DNA from: Mucilaginibacter saanensis
Lineage (GTDB): Bacteria > Bacteroidota > Bacteroidia > Sphingobacteriales > Sphingobacteriaceae
Reading direction: 5' to 3'
NCBI RefSeq assembly: GCF_014200575.1
Contig: NZ_JACHBZ010000016.1
Coordinates: 71,224 to 135,223 of the forward strand
DNA: 64,000 nucleotides
Shown here: positions 15,957 to 25,262 of the stretch, one piece after another
Layout of the letters: the number at the start of each line of letters is the position of its first letter
Numbering within the stretch: position 1 is the stretch's first letter
Program-made: the position numbers and the translations under genes
Notes under the pieces: generated by a model
Told to the model about the DNA's origin: nothing
Seen by the model: the letters and a program-made list of their open reading frames with translations, nothing else
Databases searched by the model: none

Positions 15957-18191
15957 TTAAATACCCCAGTTTTTATTTGGTTTGGGCCCCATTTGCAGCT
16001 CAAGCAGCCCTCCGGAGGTTAACTGCTCATGCGTAAACCAAGGTTTATTTAATACCTGGCCATTAAATTTAGCGCTCTGGATATATTTGTTGATCACCGA
16101 GCAATTATTGGCTACCAGCTTAAATTGCTTGCCATTGGGCAGGTTAACGGTTACTTTACTAAATACCGGGCTACCGATAGTATAAACCGGCTTACCGGGC
16201 GTAATGGGATAAAAACCCATGGAAGAGAATACCACAAAGGCCGACATACCGCCGCCATCCTCGTCACCGGGGATACCAAATATATTATCCTTGTACCATA
16301 CATCCAGTAAAAAGCGTACCCGTTTTTGTGTTTTCCACGGGGCACCGGCATAGTTGTACAGGTAAGGGATGTGGAAACTTGGCTCGTTACCCATGGAGTA
16401 TTGGCCAACCAAACCCGTCGCATCCGGAAATTTGGCCCAGAACTCATACTTGCTGCGCCCCAGATCTTCGCGGAACAAACGGTCAAGCCTGGCCTGGAAA
16501 TCATCGGCACCGCCCATGAGGCCTATCAATCCCGGTATATCCTGCTGTACCTGCCACAGGTAGGTCCAGCCATTGTTTTCGTCATAATACTCGCGGCCGC
16601 CCATACCGCCGTCAAACTTAGGGTCGATGTTGATAAAGTTACCGGCCGAGTCTTTCGGCATAAACATTTTAACGTCCGGGTTCCACAGGTTTTTGTAGTT
16701 ATACCCGCGTTTGCCAAACAACTCCTGATCCTGGGGTTTATTTAACTCCTGGGCCAGTTGGCCAACCGCCCAATCATCATAGGCACCACCAAGGGTTACG
16801 GCAACGGCCTGTCTTTTTTCAAAGGAATGTACCAGGCTTACGGTTTCCTTTTCGCCTTTGGGGAGTGCCGGAAAATAGCCTTTGGTATGATAAAAATCGT
16901 CAAGTGTACATTTCGGTCCGTTTTCCCAGGGCAGCATAGTGGCTTCATTGGCATTTTTAACAATACCCTCATAGGCTTTTTCCACATCAAACCCGCGGAT
17001 GCCTTTGCGGTAATCATCCAGAAACATAATGGTGGAGTGGAAACCGTTCATACACGGGTTATCGCCAAATAACACCGGGAAGGTGGGCATCCAGCCGCTT
17101 TGCTGGTACATGTTCACATAAGAGTTTAACATATCAGCCTCCATGCCGGGGTTCAGGATGGCCCTTAACGGGTGCAGCGCCAGGTAAGTGTCCCAAACCC
17201 AATCATCCACATAAAACGGACGGTTGGTGGCATGTACCTTTTTATCATAACCGCTGTAATAGTGGCCATACTCGGTAATATCTACCATGCGCTCATTGCA
17301 GCGGTATAATGCCGTGTAAAAAGAGCGGCGTTGCGCTTCGGTACCGCCTTCGGTTTGTATCTGGTTAACCACCTTGGCCCAGGCATTTTTACCTGCTTGT
17401 TTTAGCCCGGTAAAAGTTGTACCTGAAAATTCGGCTTTAAAATTATTCTTTGCCTGCTCAGCACTAATATAGGATATGGCGTACTTTAACTCAATGGTAT
17501 CCGGAGCCGAGGCCGCAAAACTGATCCACGACTTTGCACCGCGACCGTCAACTGAGGTATCCTTACTCAGTTGCCCGTCCTTAATTACACCGGCATTGCC
17601 TTTGGCATTAAACAAGCCGTATACATAAATCCTGATATCGCCGTGGTAGGTTTCCATACCGGTAACCTCGTTGCCATTGGTAAATTTCCAGCTGGCGTTA
17701 CCATCGTTATATACATTAAACAAGACGCTTTTTGCTGCGGTATTTGCCGGGAAACCAAAACGAAAAATACCCACTTTTTTACCGGGGACAAACTCCACCG
17801 TAATATCCTTATCAATTAAATAGGTAGAATAATACCATGGGCGCGTAACTTCCAGGTCATGGTCATAAGGCATGCGCTGGTTCCAGGAGGCCGCTGTTAA
17901 GGGCTGGCTATCGGGCTTTATTGAAAATACCTCGCCCAGGCGGTGCGATACCATATTAAGCGGAAAACTGGAGATCTGATCGTCAATATAATTGGCCCGT
18001 ACCGGGTACATCCTGATCATTTGATTGGGCAAATGCATGGTTGGGCGGGTGGGTTCAAGCAGCTGCCCAACGTTACCTATCCGCGGATCAATGTATTGCA
18101 GGTTGCCGTCGGGATTGGTTTGTGCCTGGGTGTTGGTAATACCCGTAAGGCTGTACAAAGCCAGTAAAAAAACAGGCTTTAACAAGCGCAT
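15957..18191 (-). CDS. GH92 family alpha-mannosidase, secreted
   Basis: GH92 enzymes are calcium-dependent inverting exo-alpha-mannosidases. The N-terminal beta-sandwich begins LQYIDPRIGNVGQLLEPTRPTMHLPNQM and the C-terminal (alpha/alpha)6 domain has YVDDWVWDTYLALHPL, NGFHSTIMFLDDYRKG, DDWAVGQLA, MGNEPSFHIPYLYNYAGAPW and GDEDGGGMSAF (catalytic/calcium region, ~100 residues from the end), then FSSMGFYPITPG. I place the start at 18191, where a Sec signal MRLLKPVFLLAL...NTQAQ begins; in-frame ATGs at 18281, 18251 and 18233 add non-signal residues. Usual length for the family is ~740, in agreement. It heads a probable two-gene unit with the GH71/99-like gene. Confidence 0.94.
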   Translation of the reverse strand: MRLLKPVFLLALYSLTGITNTQAQTNPDGNLQYIDPRIGNVGQLLEPTRPTMHLPNQMIRMYPVRANYIDDQISSFPLNMVSHRLGEVFSIKPDSQPLTAASWNQRMPYDHDLEVTRPWYYSTYLIDKDITVEFVPGKKVGIFRFGFPANTAAKSVLFNVYNDGNASWKFTNGNEVTGMETYHGDIRIYVYGLFNAKGNAGVIKDGQLSKDTSVDGRGAKSWISFAASAPDTIELKYAISYISAEQAKNNFKAEFSGTTFTGLKQAGKNAWAKVVNQIQTEGGTEAQRRSFYTALYRCNERMVDITEYGHYYSGYDKKVHATNRPFYVDDWVWDTYLALHPLRAILNPGMEADMLNSYVNMYQQSGWMPTFPVLFGDNPCMNGFHSTIMFLDDYRKGIRGFDVEKAYEGIVKNANEATMLPWENGPKCTLDDFYHTKGYFPALPKGEKETVSLVHSFEKRQAVAVTLGGAYDDWAVGQLAQELNKPQDQELFGKRGYNYKNLWNPDVKMFMPKDSAGNFINIDPKFDGGMGGREYYDENNGWTYLWQVQQDIPGLIGLMGGADDFQARLDRLFREDLGRSKYEFWAKFPDATGLVGQYSMGNEPSFHIPYLYNYAGAPWKTQKRVRFLLDVWYKDNIFGIPGDEDGGGMSAFVVFSSMGFYPITPGKPVYTIGSPVFSKVTVNLPNGKQFKLVANNCSVINKYIQSAKFNGQVLNKPWFTHEQLTSGGLLELQMGPKPNKNWGI

Positions 18192-18354
18192 AAACTTAAA
18201 TGGCCGGTTAAAGCTACCTGTGCTTAACGGCATTGTTGAGTTGTTGGACATTGGTTTATTATAAAAGGTTATAAAACCCAAATTTGTTGCCCTTGCTTAA
18301 TTAATCATTAAAATTTGATTAATTAACACCCAGGCGCTGCCTGTAACCAATTTG

Positions 18355-20925
18355 TTATTCAATAATAGAATGAAAATCGCGTTCAAAGGCTTCGCCATAT
18401 ATCACCTTGTACTCTTTGTTAAAGTTTTCAAAAGTATTTTTTGCCAGTGAGTGCTTACCTAAAAATGATAAGGCTTTGCATTTTAATATCATGGCCTCTT
18501 CATTTACCGGGTCAAAGTAAAAAATATCATTAGCCAGCTTTATTAAAAACTCAGGATCCTCGGCAACTTTAACGGAGCCTGCAAACTGTATGTACGAGTC
18601 GGTGATCTCGTTCGATACTTCTGATTTAAAGGCATCCAGCCATTCGTACTCAATATTTGATAAAAAGTTACCCCTTTGCGTAATATCGGTAAGCTGCAAT
18701 ATTTTTTGCTTGTTGAGCTTGCTTTTGTTTGATACGATGTTGAGGTAGTTATGATAATCAACCATGATCTCCTGGTAATCGATCTCAATTTTCCAGAAAC
18801 CCGTGTCTTTTGATAAATGGCAGTGCCCCATTTTATCAAGCAGTGATTTAAGCTTGGCAATATTTACCGAACGGTTGTTGCGGGCGCTTTTTTCTGATTT
18901 ATCAAACCACAATATCTCGTTCAGCTTTTCGGAACTTACGCCACGGCCCAGCTTAACCGAATACAGCAAAATAACCAGGAACAGTTCCTTTAATAAAGGC
19001 GTAAAGTACTTGGTGATCTCGTTACCTTCGGGAGTGAAAAGCTGCAGATCGCCGAATAAGAATATGGCGTTTTTATTGCTGTGCAGGCGGTTGGCATCCG
19101 TATATACTTCGGCTGGTGCGGCCTCGGGAACGGGATGGTGGTTAATCGCTGCCGCCTCTGCTATCACCTGATCTGCCTGATGCCGGCGCTGCGCCGTTTT
19201 ACGGCGACTGACAATTATCCCCGCTATGCCTAAACCCACAACCATAACCCCGCTTAGCCACAAAATATAATTAATGCTTTCATCACTGATCACCGGGGTT
19301 TCCAAAGGCTCGGGCGGCCCCAAAAGCGAATATATTTTAACCTTGGTCTGCTCGTTCTCTTTAAAAAGGGTAACGGTTAAAAACTTGCCGCTATGCGGGC
19401 AGTAATATACATCGGCATACGAGTGTATATCATGAAATAAGTAAGGAATGGTATCGCCCACCAGTTGGTAAGCAGGTTTATCTAATGAGCCACGGATGAG
19501 CTGCAGGTTGGAGTTATACTTGTGCTGCGGAAAAATAAGTCCATAATAGGTTCTTGTTTTTTCATTGATGATGAGCGAGTTGGCAAATACAAAATCCTCT
19601 CTTTTTACATCAATATTAAATAATTTCTTAAACGTTTTAGTTTTAACATTAAAACGCATCATATCATACAAATTACCCGGATTTACAATTTGCTGGCCCG
19701 ACGCACTGCCATACCCCCCTATTACATAAGCGGTATCGCCCATGGCGTTGATGCCCAGGCCGGCCATATAACGCGGGGTAAAGGTATCGCCCTTAACTTT
19801 TACGTTTTGCCACGTGCCTGAATTTACTTTGTATTGCTTTACGCTGTCTTTATAAACCAGCTGCCCATAACCGCCAATAGTATAAATGGAAGTATCTGTT
19901 TTACAAAAAAACTTGTTTAAATGCCCCGTATTGGTAGCCAGCGGCATATTTTTAAAGCTCTTGTCCCATTTTTGGTCTTTAATACTATAAGTAGCAACTG
20001 CCCTTTGATCAATAAAAAGATAATATAGCTTATCATTATTAAACAGGGTTTGGTCGCCGGGAATCAGTTGTTGCTTGCCGGTTTGGTAAGCTGCCGTTTT
20101 TAACTGCGGCGTTTTACTTACCGAATAGGATACCAGTGAATCTGGTGTAACAATATAAACCGTTTCGGTAACAGGATCAAAGGCCAGGGTGGCTGTTCCG
20201 GCAAGGGTAAATTCTTTTTCTATTTGCCAGTTGCGGTGGCGCGCCTTTATCCACAGCGGATTGGTAACCTTACCATCATTCTGGTTAACGGTTTCATGCA
20301 CTACATCGCCCTGCCACTCGCTCAGCGGCCACAATGCCATCAGCTTACTGTTTTGCAGCACCTTTACATCCCGCAGCTTAAATGGCGGTAAGTCTGTAGT
20401 TTGATATTTACGATAAGCGTTTGCCCCGAAAAGCATTTTGTAGCCGGCACTCTGTTTTAAGTGCACGCCCGATTCGCTGTAAGCTTCTTTCCCAGCAAAA
20501 ACGGTAAGCTTATCTTTTTTAAAATCAATCAGTATCCTCAGCTTGCTCCAGCTATCACCGTCATACAACAGCTTCTCATCTATATTAAATGAAATTTTGG
20601 ATAGCTTTTCGCCTATGATGATCTTGAAATGTTTGGTATTTGCCTGGTTATCATACACCAGGTCGATGTTTTGTTTATCATCGCCAACAAGCCTTAATAT
20701 ATAGCCAAAGTAAATTTGCTGATTGGCTATAAATGAAAGGTCAAATGCGAATTCAAGGTTATCTTTTGGGGTAATGTTGTTCAGGCTGAGGTCTAATGTG
20801 GTACGCTTATCCTGTACAACCTCGTGACTATAAAAACCAAGCCCGTATGATTGCGCACGAACAGGTGGTACCAATAGTATATTTAAAAAAACAACCGCAA
20901 TTATTCCCGATAAAAAAAATCTCAT
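18355..20925 (-). CDS. Membrane-anchored sensor-regulator: periplasmic LamG/kelch-like region, one TM, cytoplasmic winged-helix DNA-binding domain
   Basis: An 856-residue protein. Residues 1-25 are a Sec signal (ending VRAQS). About 28-225 resemble a concanavalin/LamG-type beta sandwich. About 235-535 hold kelch-like beta-propeller repeats (YTIGGYGQLVY, AYVIGGYGSASG). Residues 552-573 are one hydrophobic helix followed by RRK, and ~620-716 form an OmpR/SARP-type winged helix (FLFGDLQLFTPEG, KELFLVILLYS, NNRSVNIAKLKSLLDKMG), then a helical BTAD/TPR-like tail. A glycan signal could thus be passed directly to DNA, as in ToxR-type one-component regulators. It is not a hybrid two-component system: no kinase or receiver is present. 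It lies between enzyme genes of PUL 1 and probably controls them; targets are unproved. Confidence 0.82.
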   Translation of the reverse strand: MRFFLSGIIAVVFLNILLVPPVRAQSYGLGFYSHEVVQDKRTTLDLSLNNITPKDNLEFAFDLSFIANQQIYFGYILRLVGDDKQNIDLVYDNQANTKHFKIIIGEKLSKISFNIDEKLLYDGDSWSKLRILIDFKKDKLTVFAGKEAYSESGVHLKQSAGYKMLFGANAYRKYQTTDLPPFKLRDVKVLQNSKLMALWPLSEWQGDVVHETVNQNDGKVTNPLWIKARHRNWQIEKEFTLAGTATLAFDPVTETVYIVTPDSLVSYSVSKTPQLKTAAYQTGKQQLIPGDQTLFNNDKLYYLFIDQRAVATYSIKDQKWDKSFKNMPLATNTGHLNKFFCKTDTSIYTIGGYGQLVYKDSVKQYKVNSGTWQNVKVKGDTFTPRYMAGLGINAMGDTAYVIGGYGSASGQQIVNPGNLYDMMRFNVKTKTFKKLFNIDVKREDFVFANSLIINEKTRTYYGLIFPQHKYNSNLQLIRGSLDKPAYQLVGDTIPYLFHDIHSYADVYYCPHSGKFLTVTLFKENEQTKVKIYSLLGPPEPLETPVISDESINYILWLSGVMVVGLGIAGIIVSRRKTAQRRHQADQVIAEAAAINHHPVPEAAPAEVYTDANRLHSNKNAIFLFGDLQLFTPEGNEITKYFTPLLKELFLVILLYSVKLGRGVSSEKLNEILWFDKSEKSARNNRSVNIAKLKSLLDKMGHCHLSKDTGFWKIEIDYQEIMVDYHNYLNIVSNKSKLNKQKILQLTDITQRGNFLSNIEYEWLDAFKSEVSNEITDSYIQFAGSVKVAEDPEFLIKLANDIFYFDPVNEEAMILKCKALSFLGKHSLAKNTFENFNKEYKVIYGEAFERDFHSIIE

Positions 20926-21210
20926 GTTGATCAGTACACAATAAGTATTATAACTTAAGTACCCCTGTTGTAATTTATAATTAGGTCAAAAAAACATTAA
21001 CATATTTTTACTGACGGCAATGGCTAAATTACAATAAAATCAGTTTACATTCAAAGGATATGTGATTATATAAGTAATAAATAACAGTTAATAACGTCCC
21101 CCGCGATGCTTTTTTAAACCATGCTGAAAAAACAACATGATACTATTTTAACACCATCGATTACTAAACCATCCCCCTCCGGTTCCAATAATTAAAACCA
21201 TGCTTACGCG

Positions 21211-22608
21211 CTACAAACCTTTTGGCGTGATGGCATAACCGGTGGCGTTTAAAATAAACTCAACTATTGGAGCAGGGTTTGGCAAGCTATGCGGGTGATG
21301 TTTAAAGCCCGGCTTATGAATAACCGTAATGCTGCCATGCAGCTCCTTTACCTTTTGCTCAAACAACAGCGTGTTTTTGGAAGGGTCAAGTGCTTCATCC
21401 TCATCGGCAGACAGGTGCAGCATGGGGTATCCACCGGCTACAATCTGCTTCACCTTATCAAGCGGACTTGCCTTTAATGCGTCCAGGTCATTTACCCTTG
21501 CCAGTTTAAAATCGGTTTTAAGCAAGGTGGAGTCTGACCAGAATTGCAGGTCAAGCAGGGCATTATCGGCATATACACAGGCTACCTTTGTTGGGTTTGC
21601 TGCCGCCCAGTTATAAATATAAATACCACCACGGCTCATACCTTCCAATACGGCTTTTTTACCCAAGCCGCCGTTGTGCAATATGCTATAAAAATTATTC
21701 CAGCGGGAAATGGCCTCCTCATTACCTAACAGTTCGGCAACATCACTGTATACTACGTGAAAGCCTCGTTCCAACAGGGCAATATCGGTTTGCGGCTCAT
21801 GCCCCCAGAAACGGGCGCGCCATATCCAGGGATGCCCCTTTGCAGCCCATTTAGGTTTTACCACTTTACACTCGCGCCCGTTAAGGGTGAAGGTAGCGCA
21901 GGGATAACCGTAAAATGAATCGGTTTTATAAGGCTCCTTAATACTGCCGAAGAGGTCAAAGGTGGTATCACGCTGCTGCACCACCACATCATACAGCCTT
22001 TTGGCGGCAAGGGCCGAACCCTGTACATTAGGATGAACCCTGTCTGGTGTCCAGGCTTCATGATTAACCAGCAGAGAGTGCATATCAATAACTTCCAGCT
22101 TTTCATCATAGGCCACCTGCCTGATGTGCGGGTTGATCTGGTTAACAATCACCGGGTCATAAATACCGGTGGTATCTTTCTCAAACGAGGGCATAGCCAG
22201 CAGCAAAACAATACGCGGATGTGACGGCAATTGCTTGAAGGAGTTGATAAGCGCATGATAATCGCCCTCAAATTCATGGTAATGTGAGCGGTTAATCAAC
22301 TTACTGTCATTACCCCCCAGGTCAATAAACACAATATCGGGATTACTTTTAAGCGCCTCCTGATAGGCAGGCGCGTTCCAGTACGGAAAATTACCATTGC
22401 GCAGCAGCGTAGCACCGCTTACGCCAAAGTTATTAACCACATAATTTTTACCCAACAATGTTTGCAGCTGCCCGGGGAACGACTGCCTTGCCGGATCAGG
22501 CAGGGTTGCACCATGGGTAATGCTTGCGCCGATACAGGTTATGCGCGTTACCGCCCTTGCCGATACGGCAAGGCTTATCACTATCAGTATGCCAAATATT
22601 TTTTTCAT
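21211..22608 (-). CDS. Secreted fusion: SGNH/GDSL esterase domain plus alpha/beta-hydrolase domain
   Basis: A 465-residue protein with a Sec signal (ISLAVSARA). Residues ~20-212 form an SGNH hydrolase: Ser29 in GASITHG (block I), GVSGAT (block II), Asn100 in GGNDSK (block III) and Asp189/His192 in DRVHPN (block V). Residues ~230-465 look like an alpha/beta hydrolase: nucleophile elbow Gly-Met-Ser325-Arg-Gly-Gly, a candidate acid in SADEDEALDPS and a His-rich HKPGFKHHPHS near the end. Both sets of catalytic residues appear complete. Likely roles are removing acetyl or other acyl groups from the PUL glycan. It starts 6 nt after the DUF5703 gene stop, so the two are cotranscribed. Confidence 0.88.
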   Translation of the reverse strand: MKKIFGILIVISLAVSARAVTRITCIGASITHGATLPDPARQSFPGQLQTLLGKNYVVNNFGVSGATLLRNGNFPYWNAPAYQEALKSNPDIVFIDLGGNDSKLINRSHYHEFEGDYHALINSFKQLPSHPRIVLLLAMPSFEKDTTGIYDPVIVNQINPHIRQVAYDEKLEVIDMHSLLVNHEAWTPDRVHPNVQGSALAAKRLYDVVVQQRDTTFDLFGSIKEPYKTDSFYGYPCATFTLNGRECKVVKPKWAAKGHPWIWRARFWGHEPQTDIALLERGFHVVYSDVAELLGNEEAISRWNNFYSILHNGGLGKKAVLEGMSRGGIYIYNWAAANPTKVACVYADNALLDLQFWSDSTLLKTDFKLARVNDLDALKASPLDKVKQIVAGGYPMLHLSADEDEALDPSKNTLLFEQKVKELHGSITVIHKPGFKHHPHSLPNPAPIVEFILNATGYAITPKGL

Positions 22609-22614
22609 GGTATT

Positions 22615-24795
22615 TTATTTTTTGCTCATGTCAACAACATCGCCCATGCGGCTGGCAGGGGTAACTTTCAGGTTCAGCAGTTTGCCTTTTACTACTTTAC
22701 CTTCAACCGTAGTATTATAGGGGGCGTTCAGTTTAAAGTCGGCATCCCAATCAGCTGGCCATGCGGGTAACAGCATGATCTTTTTACCGTCGGTTTGCAG
22801 CAGCATTTGCTGCAGGCCGTTTTCGCCGTTGCCGCCGTTATCCTCATCGGGATGATAGTCATTCCCCGAGGCCCAAAAGGCTGGAAATTTCAGCTCGGGC
22901 GATTTCCGGGTAAAGGCAAAACTCACATAATCTTTAGCTACATCGGCTTCGCCCAGCATGGCGGCCTGTATAGGGTCCTGTACCCAGCAGCCTTTTGAGC
23001 GTTGTTTGCGGGCATTAAAAGTATTAAGCGCCAACTGTAATTCCGGTTTACCCATGCCATAAATCCTGAAGGGATATATAGAATACAGTTCCGGGTTTTC
23101 GCTATTGAATGATTTGGCCGTTTGCGGGCCGGTGTAAGGCAACAGCACACTTTTATCAGCAGCAACCGGCAATGGCGGCAGTTCATTATATAATTTTTGC
23201 CATTGCTGCCTTGTCTTGCTGTTAACCAGGGTAGCCGGTAATTGCAGCATGCGGGATATTACCGCATGTAAACCAGCAATATCCGGTGCGGGGTTGTGCA
23301 CCTTCCAGAACATTTCAATGGAGTTATCAGGATCAAGCAACAGTTTCCCTGAACTATCACGACCAAAATGCTGATCAAAAAACTCCAGGCCTGCGGTTGC
23401 CACAGGTAGCAGTGTCTGTTTGGCAAATTTAGCATCGCGGGTATAATCATAATAATCAAGCATCATCATGCTTAATTCCAGTATGGGGGTAAAATAGTGG
23501 TTGGTATAGTTAGCCTTTACATCGGGACCCATAAATTGCAGCCCACCCCAAAAAGGTGCAGTTTCTGCAAAATAAGCACCGCCATGGTTGTAAAACTGCT
23601 TAACCTGCGCGGTGTTGGCCGGCAATATATTGGCATACATCCGGAACAGCGGCAACATGATATCAAAATCGCCGGCCATCAGGCGCGGCCAGTACATGGC
23701 CCGGGTGTTCTGAAACCAGTATTGCCCGCCCCACGCCCTGAAATCGGCATTTTGAGGATCGGGTTTTCCGTCATGTTTCCAGCCGGGGTTATCTACCACA
23801 AAAATAGACCCATTAAATTTAATAGGAGCGGCACCACGCCCGGCACAAGCGGTAACAAAACGCTGCAATACGTAGCCTTGTGTAACCTGGCTGGCCTGCT
23901 CATCGCCATGTAAAAATACCCAGCTGCGGTTCCAGAATTGCTGCCACCATTTTTGATGTGCTATGCGGGTTTGTTCCAGGTTCAGTTTTTCGATACCGGC
24001 TGTTTGCTGCTGCAGTTTAGACAGCCATTGCCCGCCGCTGCCAGCAACGGCCGTTAGCGGATAAATAGAGATAAGCTGCGACGTAACTTTACCTGATTGC
24101 AAAGTGGATGCATCTTTGCTCACCAGGCCTTTGCCTTTAATTACGGCGCCAAACGTGAGGTGGGCCAAATGCGCATCGGCAGTTGGAGCATTATGATGAT
24201 ACCATGTTATTTGATTTTTTTGATTGTTAAGTACGGTATCGGTTAAACCGGCACGCCAGTTATCCAGTTTTACATTTACATTAACCGGGGTACTGCTTTG
24301 CGCCTCTACCCTAATCACCGGGTGATTGGCATCAACCCAAACCCGCAGATTTACGGCCGTTTTGCCGGTGCCCTCCTGTATCCATATCTCTCCTTTACTC
24401 AGTCGCAATATTTGTTTAAAGGCCGTGTTTTTTGCCAGCGGATTGGGGCTTACCGAAACATGTATAGCTCCCAGTTTCATGAGTACGCCACCCTGCTGCA
24501 TCCAGGGGTCTTTTTGCTGATCAGGCTCGCCTCCCCAGGCATCGGTTTTACTGATGTAAAATACAAGGTCGCCGCTTTTCTCTACCCATACATTCAGACC
24601 AATATCGCCATTACCCAAAGGCATGGATTGTGCCGAAGTTGGACCGGGAACATCCCACTTTACATTAAAGCCATCAAGCTGGCTGGCTATCACATTTTGA
24701 GATTTGACGGTTTGAGCACCGGCCTTGCTAAAACCGGCGGCAGCCAGGCTCAGCAAGGCAGCGCCTGCGTATTTAAAAACTTTGTTATTCATCAT
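22615..24795 (-). CDS. DUF5703-type putative glycoside hydrolase, secreted
   Basis: A 726-residue protein with a Sec signal ending SKAGAQ. The region SAQSMPLGNGDIGLNVWVEKSGDLVFYISKTDAW is the N-terminal beta-sandwich signature shared with GH95-like proteins and DUF5703. Beyond ~290 the sequence has (alpha/alpha)6-barrel character: QKWWQQFWNRSWV, WGGQYWFQNTRAMYWPRLMAGDFD, and near the C-terminus FPAFWASGNDYHPDEDNGGNGENGLQQML. The architecture suggests a carbohydrate-active enzyme perhaps removing fucose- or galactose-like residues, but no activity is established for the family to my knowledge. First gene of the pair with the SGNH-alpha/beta fusion. Confidence 0.78.
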   Translation of the reverse strand: MMNNKVFKYAGAALLSLAAAGFSKAGAQTVKSQNVIASQLDGFNVKWDVPGPTSAQSMPLGNGDIGLNVWVEKSGDLVFYISKTDAWGGEPDQQKDPWMQQGGVLMKLGAIHVSVSPNPLAKNTAFKQILRLSKGEIWIQEGTGKTAVNLRVWVDANHPVIRVEAQSSTPVNVNVKLDNWRAGLTDTVLNNQKNQITWYHHNAPTADAHLAHLTFGAVIKGKGLVSKDASTLQSGKVTSQLISIYPLTAVAGSGGQWLSKLQQQTAGIEKLNLEQTRIAHQKWWQQFWNRSWVFLHGDEQASQVTQGYVLQRFVTACAGRGAAPIKFNGSIFVVDNPGWKHDGKPDPQNADFRAWGGQYWFQNTRAMYWPRLMAGDFDIMLPLFRMYANILPANTAQVKQFYNHGGAYFAETAPFWGGLQFMGPDVKANYTNHYFTPILELSMMMLDYYDYTRDAKFAKQTLLPVATAGLEFFDQHFGRDSSGKLLLDPDNSIEMFWKVHNPAPDIAGLHAVISRMLQLPATLVNSKTRQQWQKLYNELPPLPVAADKSVLLPYTGPQTAKSFNSENPELYSIYPFRIYGMGKPELQLALNTFNARKQRSKGCWVQDPIQAAMLGEADVAKDYVSFAFTRKSPELKFPAFWASGNDYHPDEDNGGNGENGLQQMLLQTDGKKIMLLPAWPADWDADFKLNAPYNTTVEGKVVKGKLLNLKVTPASRMGDVVDMSKK

Positions 24796-25262
24796 ATTTT
24801 ATTTGCAGATAATTGGTTTTATCTGATGGTAATTGGTATGTTTTGTCAATTAACAGTACCCTTTGAATAGCCCTTCGGTTATTTTACATCAATTCTTTTC
24901 CCGCAGGCTTATTTTAAACGGATGCTGGCGGGTCAAAAAAAACAATTAGGGCTTACATAAGGCATAATACTAAAAGGCTGGTTTTTTTTTTAATATTTGT
25001 ACTTATAATTAGGGCACAGCCTGCACCGGCGGCACAGGTTTATTGGTTAATTGATAGTACAAATAAATTCAATGAACTTAATAAAACATTAAAAAAGCAT
25101 TAACCTGCCGACAGCAGTAGTTATAACTTCATGCATATTATAAAAAAAAAAGCAGCAAAATGGGGCCTGCCGTTATGCTGCTTTGTATGTAAACAGGGTG
25201 TCTGGGATATGCGTGCTCCCTCTTTGGTAACAGATCGTTATGAGGGAACCCAGATGAGTTTT
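24796..25262. other. Intergenic region, 467 nt, no gene seen
   Basis: AT-rich. It must contain the promoter of the leftward DUF5703 gene near 24800-25000 and, at 25140-25184, the terminator of the monooxygenase gene. No RNA gene recognised. Confidence 0.6.
25140..25184 (-). terminator. Terminator of the TetR-monooxygenase operon
   Basis: On the minus strand, AAAGCAGCA...TGCTGCTTT arms surround an 18-19-nt loop and are followed by ~8-9 T (25142-25150 as A on the plus strand). It sits ~80 nt beyond the monooxygenase stop codon. Confidence 0.75.

Noticed and set aside
16326..16745. 139-codon plus-strand ORF opposite GH92
   Set aside because: Antisense shadow of a clear GH92 gene.
24298..24870. 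190-codon plus-strand ORF opposite the DUF5703 gene
   Set aside because: It lies fully antisense to a well-supported gene, a codon-bias shadow, with no domain.
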